DNA from: VXMO01 sp965207895 | Lineage (GTDB): Bacteria; Chloroflexota; Dehalococcoidia; UBA6926 | Direction: 5' to 3' | Length of the DNA stretch: 64,000 nt | Assembly: GCA_965207895.1 (NCBI GenBank) | Contig: CBDBNN010000001.1 | Location: 310,001 to 374,000 of the forward strand | Part shown: positions 33,188-41,821 of the stretch, one piece after another | How the letters are laid out: every line of letters begins with the position of its first letter | Numbering within the stretch: the stretch's first letter is position 1 | Position numbers and translations under genes: made by a program | Notes under the pieces: generated by a model | The model's database searches: none | Told to the model about the DNA's origin: nothing | Seen by the model: the letters and a program-made list of their open reading frames with translations, nothing else

Positions 33188-34470
33188 TCCATCACCGCCT
33201 GCGCCGGAACGGCGTGCTCAACACGACGAGTCACCCCGGGTCGGAAAACCGCCTCGTGCTCCAACTGCGCCATCTGATGCCCGATCTCATGCACGATGAT
33301 GTCCGGATCAGACAGCAGCGGCGACGGTGTTTCCGATGTCCAGACCACGCTTGGTCTTGCACCCGCACGCCGCAGACTGTGCAGCGCGTCGATGGTCTCC
33401 TCGTCGATCACGCTCGTGACTAACACAACAGTCGCACCAACCGGCAAGCGCCGCGTTTGTTCCATCAGGAACTGCCCCATTGCCTGCCGCCCCATGGGCG
33501 TCACGACTGCGAGGCTCTCCAGGACCGTCGTCAACTGCTGGCGTGTGCGATTCGGCATCACCCTGATCGGTTCGTCCGTCAATGGAGAAACGCTGTTCGT
33601 CATTAGCCCAAATGACATCTTTCGCGCATAGGCCCATTCCGCAATCGATGCCGCTGCCGTCACTCCCCGTTCCAACAATAGGGGTGAATAGCCCCACTGC
33701 CCTTCTGCAGCCGTCAGTGTTTGCGCGTTCAGAGCAAGGATCATGGTCTCAGAGACGGAGGGCGAGAACAGCCGCACCGTCAGAGCTTGCGAACGCGCCG
33801 TCGCCTTCCAATCCACACGTCTCAGAGAGTCGCCCGCCTCATACGGCCGCAGGCCCCGCAGTCTGCTCGGATCCTCGTGATAGGGCTGGCCGCCGCGTTG
33901 TTCTCCGAACGGACGCCGAGCCGGTATACCTAAAGCAGGCAGCGGCAACGTTTGGGGATAGACGATGACGTGGTCCCATTTCGGCTCAAGTCGCTCCGAG
34001 AAAAAGAACCCGAACACGTCTCCGCTCGTCACGCTTGCCGGGCCGAAGCGATACAGCCCTCGCTTCCTGCACTCCATCGTGAATCGCCATGTTACTCGCT
34101 CATACCGCGCCAACGACGTTGAGCGAGTCGTGGTGTACGTCCCTTGCTCCACGCGAATGGTGCGTGGCTTGTCCGCCTCTTCAAGGCCGGACGGGAATTG
34201 ATCCTCAAGCGTGACCCAGGGCATGGGGATCGCCTTGCGGTTGGTGACACGTAGTTGAACAGTCACATCATCACCGACAAACGCGCGCGTCTCGGAGAGA
34301 GACCGCTCGAACGTCACTCGCGCCAGCGATACGCGATTCCACCCATACGCAACCAGATACGTCAGGATAACCAGCGCGCCCAATCCCACCAGCAGGCCCT
34401 GCCCCGTCGCAAGGCCGATGATCATCAACAGGCTGAAAGTGGCTACCCAGCCCCCGGTGAGCGTGAGCAT
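33184..34470 (-). CDS. DUF58 domain-containing protein
   Basis: This 428-residue protein has two N-terminal membrane helices (residues 5-50), then a beta-rich region with VTNRKAIPMPWVTLEDQFPSGL, and the DUF58 core ALGIPARRPFGEQ-like segment followed by LRGLRPYEAGDSLRRVDWKATARSQALTVRLF. The C-terminal half resembles a VWA-like fold (MILALNAQTL, then ATVVLVTSVID) with a degenerate metal site. It sits 2 nt after the MoxR gene and is translationally coupled to the DUF4129 gene, the standard arrangement for MoxR partner proteins. Confidence 0.9.
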   Translation of the reverse strand: MLTLTGGWVATFSLLMIIGLATGQGLLVGLGALVILTYLVAYGWNRVSLARVTFERSLSETRAFVGDDVTVQLRVTNRKAIPMPWVTLEDQFPSGLEEADKPRTIRVEQGTYTTTRSTSLARYERVTWRFTMECRKRGLYRFGPASVTSGDVFGFFFSERLEPKWDHVIVYPQTLPLPALGIPARRPFGEQRGGQPYHEDPSRLRGLRPYEAGDSLRRVDWKATARSQALTVRLFSPSVSETMILALNAQTLTAAEGQWGYSPLLLERGVTAAASIAEWAYARKMSFGLMTNSVSPLTDEPIRVMPNRTRQQLTTVLESLAVVTPMGRQAMGQFLMEQTRRLPVGATVVLVTSVIDEETIDALHSLRRAGARPSVVWTSETPSPLLSDPDIIVHEIGHQMAQLEHEAVFRPGVTRRVEHAVPAQAVME

Positions 34471-34472
34471 GT

Positions 34473-35429
34473 CTAGCGGTCCGCGGCCACCTCTTCGGCC
34501 ACGGCATCGTCCTCCGGCTGCCCGCTGATCGGTACGGGTACCGTGCGGAGAACATCGTCCACGACGTCAAGGGAGGTCAGCCCGCGCAGCCGCGCTTGCG
34601 CATTCAGAATGACGCGATGCGTCAGCACGTATGGCGCGAGACGCTTCACGTCGTCCGGCGTCACGTAATCCCTCCCCTGCTGCAGCGCCAACGCCTGTGA
34701 GGTGTGATGAAGCGCCAGCGACGCCCGCGGGCTAGCCCCAAGATCCAGTGACGGATGGTCACGCGTTGAATGCACGATCCCGATGATGTAATCCTCCAAC
34801 GCCGGCTCCACTCGCGCAGTCGCAATCTGGTCCTGCATCGACAGTAGTTCCTGGGTCGAAAGAACAGGCCGCACGCGTTCAAGCGGATCGTCTGCGTTGA
34901 ATCGATGGATCATCCGCGCCTCTTCTTCTGCGGAGGGCAGACCGAGGCTCAACCGCATCAGGAACCGGTCCAGCTGCGCCTCCGGGAGAGGGAATGTGCC
35001 CTCGAGTTCAATGGGGTTCTGGGTGGCCATCACAAGGAACGGCGCGGGCAGCGGCAGGGTCTCCCCCTCTATCGTCACCTGCCCTTCCTGCATCGCCTCC
35101 AGCAGCGCCGACTGCGTCCGCGGCGTCGCGCGATTCACCTCATCGGCCAGCATGACCTGCGAGAAAATCGGCCCGTTCCGGAGCTCAAAATCCCCGGATC
35201 GCTGATTGTAATAGTTGATGCCCGTAATGTCCGCCGGCATCAGATCCGGCGTGAACTGCACGCGACTGAACGTACAGCCCAATGATGCTGCCAGCGCCTT
35301 GGCCAGCGTGGTCTTCCCGCTCCCCGGAACATCCTCAAACAGCAGGTGGCCCCGGCACAACAACGCTGTGATGGCCAACTCAATGACGTCATCCTTGCCC
35401 ACGATGACCGAGGCCACGCTTTTCGCCAC
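34473..35429 (-). CDS. MoxR family AAA+ ATPase
   Basis: This is a 318-residue ATPase. Start GTG 35429 is supported by AGGAGG 11 nt upstream; no other start codon exists before the next in-frame stop. Walker A is DVPGSGKTTLAKALA, Walker B MLADEVNRATPRTQSALLEAMQEGQV, sensor 1 FLVMATQNPIELEGTFPLPEAQLDRFLMRLSLG, and the lid contains SPRASLALHHTSQALALQQGRDYVTPDDVKRLAPYVLTHR. MoxR ATPases act as chaperones for complex assembly with VWA/DUF58 partners, here encoded immediately downstream. This is the second MoxR-type system of the window, unlike the ChlI-like one at 7.4 kb in sequence. Confidence 0.94.
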   Translation of the reverse strand: MAKSVASVIVGKDDVIELAITALLCRGHLLFEDVPGSGKTTLAKALAASLGCTFSRVQFTPDLMPADITGINYYNQRSGDFELRNGPIFSQVMLADEVNRATPRTQSALLEAMQEGQVTIEGETLPLPAPFLVMATQNPIELEGTFPLPEAQLDRFLMRLSLGLPSAEEEARMIHRFNADDPLERVRPVLSTQELLSMQDQIATARVEPALEDYIIGIVHSTRDHPSLDLGASPRASLALHHTSQALALQQGRDYVTPDDVKRLAPYVLTHRVILNAQARLRGLTSLDVVDDVLRTVPVPISGQPEDDAVAEEVAADR

Positions 35430-35658
35430 ACGCCGCGCGGCCTCCTGAACAGTTAAGGTCTGGTTAGCGATTGCCCGTCCCCTCCCGTTGGTTCACACAA
35501 GTCTACGGGCTGCCCTGCCAAGCGGCAAGGAACAGGCGCCCTTCTCTCTATACACTCCCAACTCTGACTGCTAGGATGGGGCGTGGTGGGGGAATGACCA
35601 TGGTTGGCGTGGCGTCCGACCCGCATGAGAAACGAGCCAAAGATTCTGGGAGGAAGAA

Positions 35659-36321
35659 ATGCCGGACACGATTGTCTCTCACGACGTTGACCTGGTGAAG
35701 GGGTATGCCGCCTATCCCATGGAGGAAGGCAAGTACCCGGGCATCGTCGTGATCCAGGAGTGGTGGGGACTTGATGAGCACATCCGGGACGTAACCCGTC
35801 GATTCGCGCGACAGGGCTACACCGCCATCGCGCCTGACCTGTTCCACGGCGACGTGGTAAATGAGCCGTCCGAGGCGCAGAAGCTGGCGATGGGTCTTGA
35901 TCGCGGTCGCGCGGTTCGTGACACCCGCGCTGCTATCGACTACATCAAGAGTTGCGACTCCTCAAACGGCAGCGTTGCCGTCATCGGCTACTGCCTCGGC
36001 GGCGGCGTCTCGCTGCTAACCGCGACAGAGGACGACGGCGTCTCCGCGACGATCGTCTACTACGGCGGCATTCCTGATCCCGCCGACCTGCTGGACAACG
36101 TGAACTCTCCAGTGCTTGCCGTCTTCGGCAGCGACGAGGCGGAACGCGCCAATCAGCTGGAGAGCGAGTTGAACGCGCGCGGCAAGTCCGTCGAAAAGCA
36201 CATCTATGAGGGCGCAACGCACGGCTTCTTCAATGATTCCGGCCAGGGCCACCACGCTGAGGCCTCCGCCGACGCATGGGAGAAGACCCTCGCCTTCCTC
36301 AAGGCAAACGTCCCGGCCTAA
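35659..36321 (+). CDS. Dienelactone hydrolase family protein
   Basis: This 220-residue alpha/beta hydrolase starts at ATG 35659 with GGGAGGAAG upstream. It has GIVVIQEWWGLDEHIRDVTRRFARQGYTAIAPDLFHG, the nucleophile elbow VIGYCLGGGVS with Cys in place of Ser as in true dienelactone hydrolases, AVFGSDEAER with the Asp region, and GATHGFFND supplying His. Length and triad match DLH. It hydrolyses dienelactone or a related lactone/ester. A strong terminator follows, so it is transcribed alone. Confidence 0.93.
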   Translation: MPDTIVSHDVDLVKGYAAYPMEEGKYPGIVVIQEWWGLDEHIRDVTRRFARQGYTAIAPDLFHGDVVNEPSEAQKLAMGLDRGRAVRDTRAAIDYIKSCDSSNGSVAVIGYCLGGGVSLLTATEDDGVSATIVYYGGIPDPADLLDNVNSPVLAVFGSDEAERANQLESELNARGKSVEKHIYEGATHGFFNDSGQGHHAEASADAWEKTLAFLKANVPA

Positions 36322-36344
36322 CAGCCACGATCCCGACTAAACAA

Positions 36345-36381
36345 GGAGGGGCGGGTCAATGACCCGCCCCTCCCGCTTTTT
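36345..36381 (+). terminator. Rho-independent terminator of the dienelactone hydrolase gene
   Basis: GGAGGGGCGGGTCA (36345-36358) pairs perfectly with TGACCCGCCCCTCC (36360-36373), a 14-bp inverted repeat with minimal loop, followed by CGCTTTTT. Confidence 0.9.
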
Positions 36382-36396
36382 GAACCAATGCCCTAC

Positions 36397-36463
36397 CCGT
36401 TCACCTTGAGCCTGTCGAAGGGCGAACGGGCACGCATCTGTCATTCTGAGCGCAGCGAAGAAT
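36397..36463. repeat. Two dispersed palindromic repeats of other families
   Basis: CCGTTC...GAACGG (36397-36429) encloses the core CCTTGAGCCTGTCGAAGG, a family also at 48620, 50108 and 52958. ATTCT-GAGCGCAGCGA-AGAAT (36443-36463) belongs to the family at 48428 and 53014. Confidence 0.75.
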
Positions 36464-36503
36464 CAATCTGCCCCATCCCCGCATATACTGGCCACAAGGT
36501 GCC

Positions 36504-38039
36504 ATGATGACCCGGTTCGTTCTCCCAGTGACGTTGGCGCTGGCCGGTTTCATTTTCTTCGCGGGCTGTAATGCCAAAACGGAAGATGCGCCTACAGAAC
36601 AGACGCCTACTGGCACGTTTGGTTCCACCCCTTTTTACTACGGCGTGGCGCCGTTGGAGGAGACGATAGCTTGGGCGGACATAATCGCCCGGGTGCAGTT
36701 GCTCTCAGTGACTGCGGTGGCAGAGCAAGAGACGGGACAGACTGACTATATCGCCGCCCTGGACTACCGGTTCCGTGTGTTGGAGTACCTGAGAGGAAGC
36801 GGCGGCAACGAGCTTGTGGCAGTGGTCGATGACGTTATGGAGACCTTTAGCAACAGCGGAAGTGCTGTCACGCGTGCAGAGGCACTAAAGGACAGGCGGG
36901 ACACGCAGTGGGATAGCAAGGAAGCCGTCATCTTTTTGAAAGACGCTGTGCCGGGGTTGCCCAGCACTAGCCGGGCAGACCGGTATTGGCTGGGGGCGCT
37001 ATCCTTCCACGAGCCGTGGGAGGATTACCACACGATAGCCAGCCGATGGAACAAGAGATGGCTGCCCGCCGCTTCGTCCGGGGCTGCCAGGGCATCCGGC
37101 GGCTCAGATACGCAACGCTTCCTGTTGGATGCGCCCGTGGTCTCCGGTAGGGCGGGCAGGGCCGCGGGCCAGTCCGGTGGCGCTCCCACGATAACACTGG
37201 CTGTGTTGAAGACCAAGATTGCGGCAAACGCGAAGGCAATCGCCGCAGGCGGCGGCTCCGAGGCGTACAAGGACTGCCTCTATCTGAAGCTCGAGTGGGC
37301 GCGTGAGGTCCAGTATAGGCTGGATAGCATAGTCCGGCTCGGCGGCCAAGGTTACTTTTACAAACGCCATGATGCCGCCCTTGACTCCGGACTAGGTAAA
37401 GGAACGATGGCATTCACAGACCCGGCATATAGCGAGTTTCCGTCAACCCCGCCGCCTCACGTCGGCGATGCTCAGCTTACAGGCAGGGACGCGGCTTTGT
37501 TTAGATGGGAATGGCCAATGGTTTTGGACACGGTACGTCCCCTGCCCGCCGGAGAGTACAAGTTCTACTTCGTTGGTCGGCCAAAGGAATACATCATCTG
37601 CGATGGTGTGCCCGACCTGGAGAAGAAACGGCAAGAGGTGTTTATCACCGTCACTCCCCCCGCCGGCACGCTGCATGAAGCGTTCTTTGATCCGGTGGAC
37701 CTGAACGGAGGTGGCGCTGGCGCAAATAGCTCGTCCGGGGTTATTGATCCCGATGAATTCAGCGTCAGCGGGGATGACTATGAGATTGAGAGCATCGTAT
37801 GGGATGATGATGATGACGAGGTCGTCTTGACGCTGGATGACCACGTATCACTGAGCGGCTACTCGCTGGACTTCATTGAGCTGGACGGCTCCATTGACAC
37901 GACACTGGATGTTGCTGATGCTACCGTCAATCAGACGGCCGCGACGTGGACATGGAGTGTCACCAGCGCGCCATGGGCGGACGGTGACCAGTTGATGCTC
38001 CGCATCCGCGAAGAGACGGCTGCTCCCGGAGGCGCCTAG
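36504..38039 (+). CDS. Predicted lipoprotein of unknown function
   Basis: This is a 511-residue protein. The N-terminus has a lipoprotein signal (VTLALAGFIFFAGC, Cys at residue 22). Residues 45-180 contain an alpha/beta pattern with TIAWADIIARVQLLSV, YRFRVLEYLRGSG and EAVIFLKDAVPG, which recalls domains seen in secreted proteins with no known enzyme. The last 100 residues form a separate Asp-rich beta domain (YEIESIVWDDDDDEVVLTLDDHVSLSGYSLDFIELDG, then TWTWSVTSAPWADGDQLMLRI) like an extracellular adhesin or Ig-type module. A -10-like TATACT (36484-36489) lies 14 nt upstream. I do not recognise a named family for the body of this protein. Confidence 0.7.
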   Translation: MMTRFVLPVTLALAGFIFFAGCNAKTEDAPTEQTPTGTFGSTPFYYGVAPLEETIAWADIIARVQLLSVTAVAEQETGQTDYIAALDYRFRVLEYLRGSGGNELVAVVDDVMETFSNSGSAVTRAEALKDRRDTQWDSKEAVIFLKDAVPGLPSTSRADRYWLGALSFHEPWEDYHTIASRWNKRWLPAASSGAARASGGSDTQRFLLDAPVVSGRAGRAAGQSGGAPTITLAVLKTKIAANAKAIAAGGGSEAYKDCLYLKLEWAREVQYRLDSIVRLGGQGYFYKRHDAALDSGLGKGTMAFTDPAYSEFPSTPPPHVGDAQLTGRDAALFRWEWPMVLDTVRPLPAGEYKFYFVGRPKEYIICDGVPDLEKKRQEVFITVTPPAGTLHEAFFDPVDLNGGGAGANSSSGVIDPDEFSVSGDDYEIESIVWDDDDDEVVLTLDDHVSLSGYSLDFIELDGSIDTTLDVADATVNQTAATWTWSVTSAPWADGDQLMLRIREETAAPGGA

Positions 38040-38046
38040 CCAGCAC

Positions 38047-39054
38047 TTAGTTCGGCCGGTTGATCAAATAATCCCCGATCTCGATCAACGCCGTTGCGCC
38101 GTCATCCGGCAACCCCGCCGATTCAATCAGTGTGCGTCCCTTTTCCCAGTGCGAGGCGGCCTCCGCAGCGCAGAAGTCGGACGCCCCCAACGACTCCAGC
38201 AGGGCAACAATGTCCCCCACCGCATCCGGGCCAAATCCGCTCCGGTACATCTCACGCAGCCGTTCAGCCTCGGGCGAATCCCCCTGCGTGAGGCCGTAGA
38301 CGACGGGCAGACTCTTCTTGCCGTCGCGGATGTCCAGCGCGGTCTCCTTGCCGATGATCTCCCCGCCCCAGATATCAAGCACGTCATCATGAATCTGGAA
38401 CGCGATGCCCATCTCGAACCCTGCCTCGCCGAGCAGCCTGCCCTGCTCCGCCGATCCACCCGAAAATGCGCTGCCGATCTCCAGCGCACACCGGAACGCC
38501 TCAGCCGTCTTGTTGCCAATCATTCCCTTGTAATCGTCAACCGTCACGTCGGCGCGGCTCTCGAACTCCATGTCCAACGTCTGCCCCTCACACAGCGCAA
38601 GGCACGTCTCATCCAACATCTTCACCGCGTGGAGAACGCTTTGCGGCGGCGCGCCGTCCTCCGCCATCCGTAGTACAACAAGCTGCGAAAGCGCATGCAT
38701 CGCATCCCCCGCGTTGATGGCCTGTGACGCCCCCCACCTGCTCCACACCGTCGGCCGATTGCGCCGGTATGTGCTTTCGTCCTGGATGTCGTCGTGGATC
38801 AGTGAGAAGTTGTGCAGCAGTTCCAGCCCGACCGCGGCGGGCAGCGCATCCTCCCAGTTCCCGCCGCACGCCTCCGCCGTCACCAGTGCAAGAGTTGGTC
38901 GAAGGTACTTGCCGCCCTGGGTCAGCGCGCCGTCCTCCCACCCAAGGTGATGGCGCATCATGTCGAACAACTGGCCTTGACGGCCATTCAGAATACGAGC
39001 TATAGCCTCATCGATTGTGGTTCGGAACCTGTCGAGAGACGTCGGAGCTTCCAT
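38047..39054 (-). CDS. Polyprenyl diphosphate synthase (geranylgeranyl/longer-chain type)
   Basis: This 335-residue trans-prenyl synthase has GGKYLRPTLALVTAE, the first Asp-rich motif LIHDDIQDES (DDxxD), HALSQLVVLRMAE, the KT-like GNKTAEAFRCALEIGSAFSG, QIHDDVLDIWGGE as the second Asp-rich motif, and GKKSLPVVYGL. It elongates allylic diphosphates with IPP. The residues upstream of the first motif (FSLIHDD) do not allow a firm product length. It consumes the isoprenoid units made by the MEP pathway (ispH at 22 kb). It is convergent with the lipoprotein gene, ending 7 nt from it. Confidence 0.92.
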   Translation of the reverse strand: MEAPTSLDRFRTTIDEAIARILNGRQGQLFDMMRHHLGWEDGALTQGGKYLRPTLALVTAEACGGNWEDALPAAVGLELLHNFSLIHDDIQDESTYRRNRPTVWSRWGASQAINAGDAMHALSQLVVLRMAEDGAPPQSVLHAVKMLDETCLALCEGQTLDMEFESRADVTVDDYKGMIGNKTAEAFRCALEIGSAFSGGSAEQGRLLGEAGFEMGIAFQIHDDVLDIWGGEIIGKETALDIRDGKKSLPVVYGLTQGDSPEAERLREMYRSGFGPDAVGDIVALLESLGASDFCAAEAASHWEKGRTLIESAGLPDDGATALIEIGDYLINRPN

Positions 39055-39110
39055 CGCAACGTCCCTCCCACGCCGGTTAGTCCGTCCGGATGAAACCCGT
39101 CCGTGGCCGC

Positions 39111-39809
39111 TCAGCTAACGCGTGTGCGCCTGCCGCGCGGGTTCTGACCCTCATTGGGATCGGAATCGGCGATGGCGGCAATGACTTCATCTGAAGGAAT
39201 GGCGCCCTCACGCAGCACCTGCGGTCGGGTGGTTGTCAGATCAACGATGGTGGACGGCTGACCGGCAGGCAGAGTTCCCTCCCCTACCGCATAGTCCAAC
39301 CACGGGCCAAGTTCTTCCATGACGTCGTCAAGTGAGCGGGCGTCTGACGATCCGGAGCGATTGGCGCTCGTGCCGATAACAGGACGACCAAATTCCTGGA
39401 TCAGGTCGCGTGCGGTGGGATGATCCGGAACCCGAACGGCGACGGTTGTCGCCCCGCCGCTGACGATATCCGGCAGGTCCGGCGAGCGCTTGACGACCAT
39501 CGTCAACGCGCCTGGCCAATACCGATTCGCCAATTTCCATGCGCTATCCGGCAGGTCGATAGCCACCTTATTGAGCTGCTCGGCATCCGAGAGCAGAACG
39601 GGTAGTCCCTGCCCATGGTCGCGGCCCTTCGCGCGGTAAACCCGTTCGACGGCCTCGGCATTAAATGCGTCAGCGCCTAGCGCGAAAAGGGTATCCGTCG
39701 GGAAGCACACAATTCCGCCAACCCGAAGCATCACGACTGCTGCGCGAATCTGAAGCTCTGGGTCTATTGCCTGGACTTCTGCCTCGTCTACGACGGTTTG
39801 ATCGGCCAC
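39111..39809 (-). CDS. L-threonylcarbamoyladenylate synthase (TsaC/Sua5-YrdC family)
   Basis: This is a 232-residue YrdC-domain protein. GTG 39809 is chosen because AAGGAG sits 7 nt upstream; the frame is open further to 39980, but that part overlaps the divergent guaA gene and is not family-like. Landmarks are GGIVCFPTDTLFALGADAFN, VYRAKGRDHGQGLPVLLSD, YWPGALTMVVKRS, TVAVRVPDHPTARDLI, PVIGTSANRSGSSDARS and STIVDLTTTRPQVLREGAI. It makes threonylcarbamoyl-AMP for tRNA t6A37. The downstream SUA5 domain is absent, so it is the short TsaC type. Confidence 0.93.
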   Translation of the reverse strand: MADQTVVDEAEVQAIDPELQIRAAVVMLRVGGIVCFPTDTLFALGADAFNAEAVERVYRAKGRDHGQGLPVLLSDAEQLNKVAIDLPDSAWKLANRYWPGALTMVVKRSPDLPDIVSGGATTVAVRVPDHPTARDLIQEFGRPVIGTSANRSGSSDARSLDDVMEELGPWLDYAVGEGTLPAGQPSTIVDLTTTRPQVLREGAIPSDEVIAAIADSDPNEGQNPRGRRTRVS

Positions 39810-39858
39810 GTGGTGACTCCTTGACCAAGTATAGCACCGGTTAGTAGGCTGAGCGTCA

Positions 39859-41610
39859 ATGGGGCCGCTGCGGGCATCGCAGCGTCGGCAGCGCGGAAAA
39901 CCACATTCCGCGAAGGCCTTTGGGGGACTGGCAGCGCACGTGAGCAACGAACAATCTGGGGTAAGCCACCGCATCGCCACGGGCGATGATCGCGAAATCG
40001 CGACCTACCTTGAGATTGCCCAGCACGCCGAGGCGCGCCACCCGGACGCAGACACAGAACAGCCCCCTGCCCGTGACCTCATCGTCGTCATTGATTTCGG
40101 CTCCCAGTACAGCCGTCTCATCGCACGACGCATCCGTGAGCTGAACGTCTATTGCGAGGTTGTGCCTGTTACGACGCCGTGGCCTGAGATTCAGCGGATG
40201 CGGCCAAAGGGATTCATCTTCTCCGGCGGCCCGGCAAGCGTCTATGAAACCGACGCCCCCATGGCTCCCGCAGAGGTCTATGAGGCGGGCGTGCCAATCC
40301 TCGGCATCTGCTACGGCATGCAGCTTCTTGCCCACCAACTAGGCGGTGCTGTTGAAAACTCTACCCACCGTGAATATGGCCACTCCGTGCTCCATCGCGC
40401 TGCCACGATCGCCGATCCACTCCTTGAAGACCTGCCGCCAACGATGCCGGTCTGGATGAGCCACGGCGACCACGTCACCACCCCTCCGGCGGGTTTCCAG
40501 ACGCTGGCATTCACAGACAATTCCCCCATCGCGGCAATGGCCAACGATTCAGGCTACTACGGCATCCAGTTCCATCCCGAAGTCGTCCACACACCCAACG
40601 GCAAACAGCTGCTCGAGAACTTTCTGTTCCGGGTATGCAAGTGCGAGCCGACGTGGACCGCGGCCAACTTCGTCGAGGGGACAGTGGCCCACATCCGCGA
40701 GCAGGTGGGAGACGGCCATGCAATCTGCGCCCTTTCAGGAGGAGTAGATTCGGCGGTGGCCGCCGCCCTCGTCCACCGCGCCATCGGAGACCGGCTCACC
40801 TGCATCTTCGTCAACAACGGCCTGCTCCGTAAGGATGAACCGGAGCGCCTGCGCGAGACGTTCGAGCGCAATCTCCACATGAATCTCATCGTCAGCGAGT
40901 CCACGGACAGGTTCCTTGAACGCCTCGAGGGAATCACTGACCCCGAAACCAAGCGCAAGACCATCGGCGAGGAGTTTATCTGGGTCTTCGAGGAGGAAGC
41001 CGGGAAGCTCGGTGAAGTCGATTTCCTCGTCCAGGGCACCACCTATCCCGATGTCATCGAGAGCCTGACCGCCGATAACACCGCCTCCGCCGTGATCAAG
41101 ACGCACCACAATGTGGGCGGCCTGCCGGAGGAGATGCGACTGGAGTTGGTTGAGCCGCTGCGCTACCTCTTTAAGGATGAGGTCCGCGCCGTTGGAACGG
41201 AACTTGGCCTGCCGGATGAGATCGTCTGGCGGCAGCCGTTCCCCGGGCCGGGCCTTGCCATCCGCATCCTCGGTGAGGTGACACGCGAAGGACTGCACAC
41301 GCTCCGTGAGGCCGACGCCATCGTTAACGAGGAAATCCGCAACGCCAACCTGACACGCGAGCTTTGGCAGTCATTCGCCGTCCTCACGGCCTCCCGAACC
41401 GTGGGCGTGCAGGGCGACTTTCGGACGTATGGAAACGTCATCGCTATCCGCGCCGTCACCTCCGAAGACGCTATGACCGCCGATTGGGCGCGCCTGCCAT
41501 ACGACCTGCTGGCCCGCATCTCATCGCGCATCGCCAACGAGGCCCCAAACGTCAACCGCGTGGTCTACGACATCACCAGCAAGCCCCCGGGAACAATAGA
41601 GTGGGAATAA
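39859..41610 (+). CDS. guaA: GMP synthase (glutamine-hydrolysing)
   Basis: The enzyme converts XMP to GMP. The class-I amidotransferase domain begins LIVVIDFGSQYSRLIARRI at about residue 74, with catalytic Cys in PILGICYGMQLLAHQLGG and His in GIQFHPEVVHT. The PP-loop ATPase follows with ALSGGVDSAVAAALVHRAIG, and the dimerisation tail ends VNRVVYDITSKPPGTIEWE. The 73 residues before the first domain are extra and not conserved-looking. ATG 39859 has a TAGGCT box 8 nt upstream, so it could be leaderless; GTG 39940, with a weak GGGGGA, is an alternative that gives 556 residues. It diverges from tsaC. Confidence 0.96.
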   Translation: MGPLRASQRRQRGKPHSAKAFGGLAAHVSNEQSGVSHRIATGDDREIATYLEIAQHAEARHPDADTEQPPARDLIVVIDFGSQYSRLIARRIRELNVYCEVVPVTTPWPEIQRMRPKGFIFSGGPASVYETDAPMAPAEVYEAGVPILGICYGMQLLAHQLGGAVENSTHREYGHSVLHRAATIADPLLEDLPPTMPVWMSHGDHVTTPPAGFQTLAFTDNSPIAAMANDSGYYGIQFHPEVVHTPNGKQLLENFLFRVCKCEPTWTAANFVEGTVAHIREQVGDGHAICALSGGVDSAVAAALVHRAIGDRLTCIFVNNGLLRKDEPERLRETFERNLHMNLIVSESTDRFLERLEGITDPETKRKTIGEEFIWVFEEEAGKLGEVDFLVQGTTYPDVIESLTADNTASAVIKTHHNVGGLPEEMRLELVEPLRYLFKDEVRAVGTELGLPDEIVWRQPFPGPGLAIRILGEVTREGLHTLREADAIVNEEIRNANLTRELWQSFAVLTASRTVGVQGDFRTYGNVIAIRAVTSEDAMTADWARLPYDLLARISSRIANEAPNVNRVVYDITSKPPGTIEWE

Positions 41611-41624
41611 CCGCACGTTCCGTC

Positions 41625-41644
41625 ATTCCCGCGAAAGCGGGAAT
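41625..41644. repeat. Two-hairpin repeat family, hairpin 1
   Basis: ATTCCCGC-GAAA-GCGGGAAT, perfect stem, 15 nt after the guaA stop. Confidence 0.85.
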
Positions 41645-41716
41645 CTTGAACCGGGAGCGCAGCCAAATCCTGTCAATCCCAATAAACAAAGTCCCCTCCC
41701 ACTTATTGGTCCCCTC

Positions 41717-41771
41717 ATTCCGGCGAAAGCCGGAATCCATCGGGCCCGTCATTCTGGCCGCAGACCAGAAT
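41717..41771. repeat. Two-hairpin repeat family copy followed by a related palindrome
   Basis: ATTCCGGC-GAAA-GCCGGAAT (41717-41736), then ATTCTGG and CCAGAAT (41751-41771) as a second stem. Both lie in the 211-nt gap between guaA and the purD fusion. Confidence 0.8.
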
Positions 41772-41821
41772 CTGACACACGTTTCCCAACCAACTCTCCC
41801 CGCCACTCATCCGGTGACCCA

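Noticed and set aside
39809..39980. Longer N-terminus for TsaC
   Set aside because: The extension is Cys/Arg/Pro-rich, overlaps the divergent guaA start and precedes a good Shine-Dalgarno for GTG 39809.
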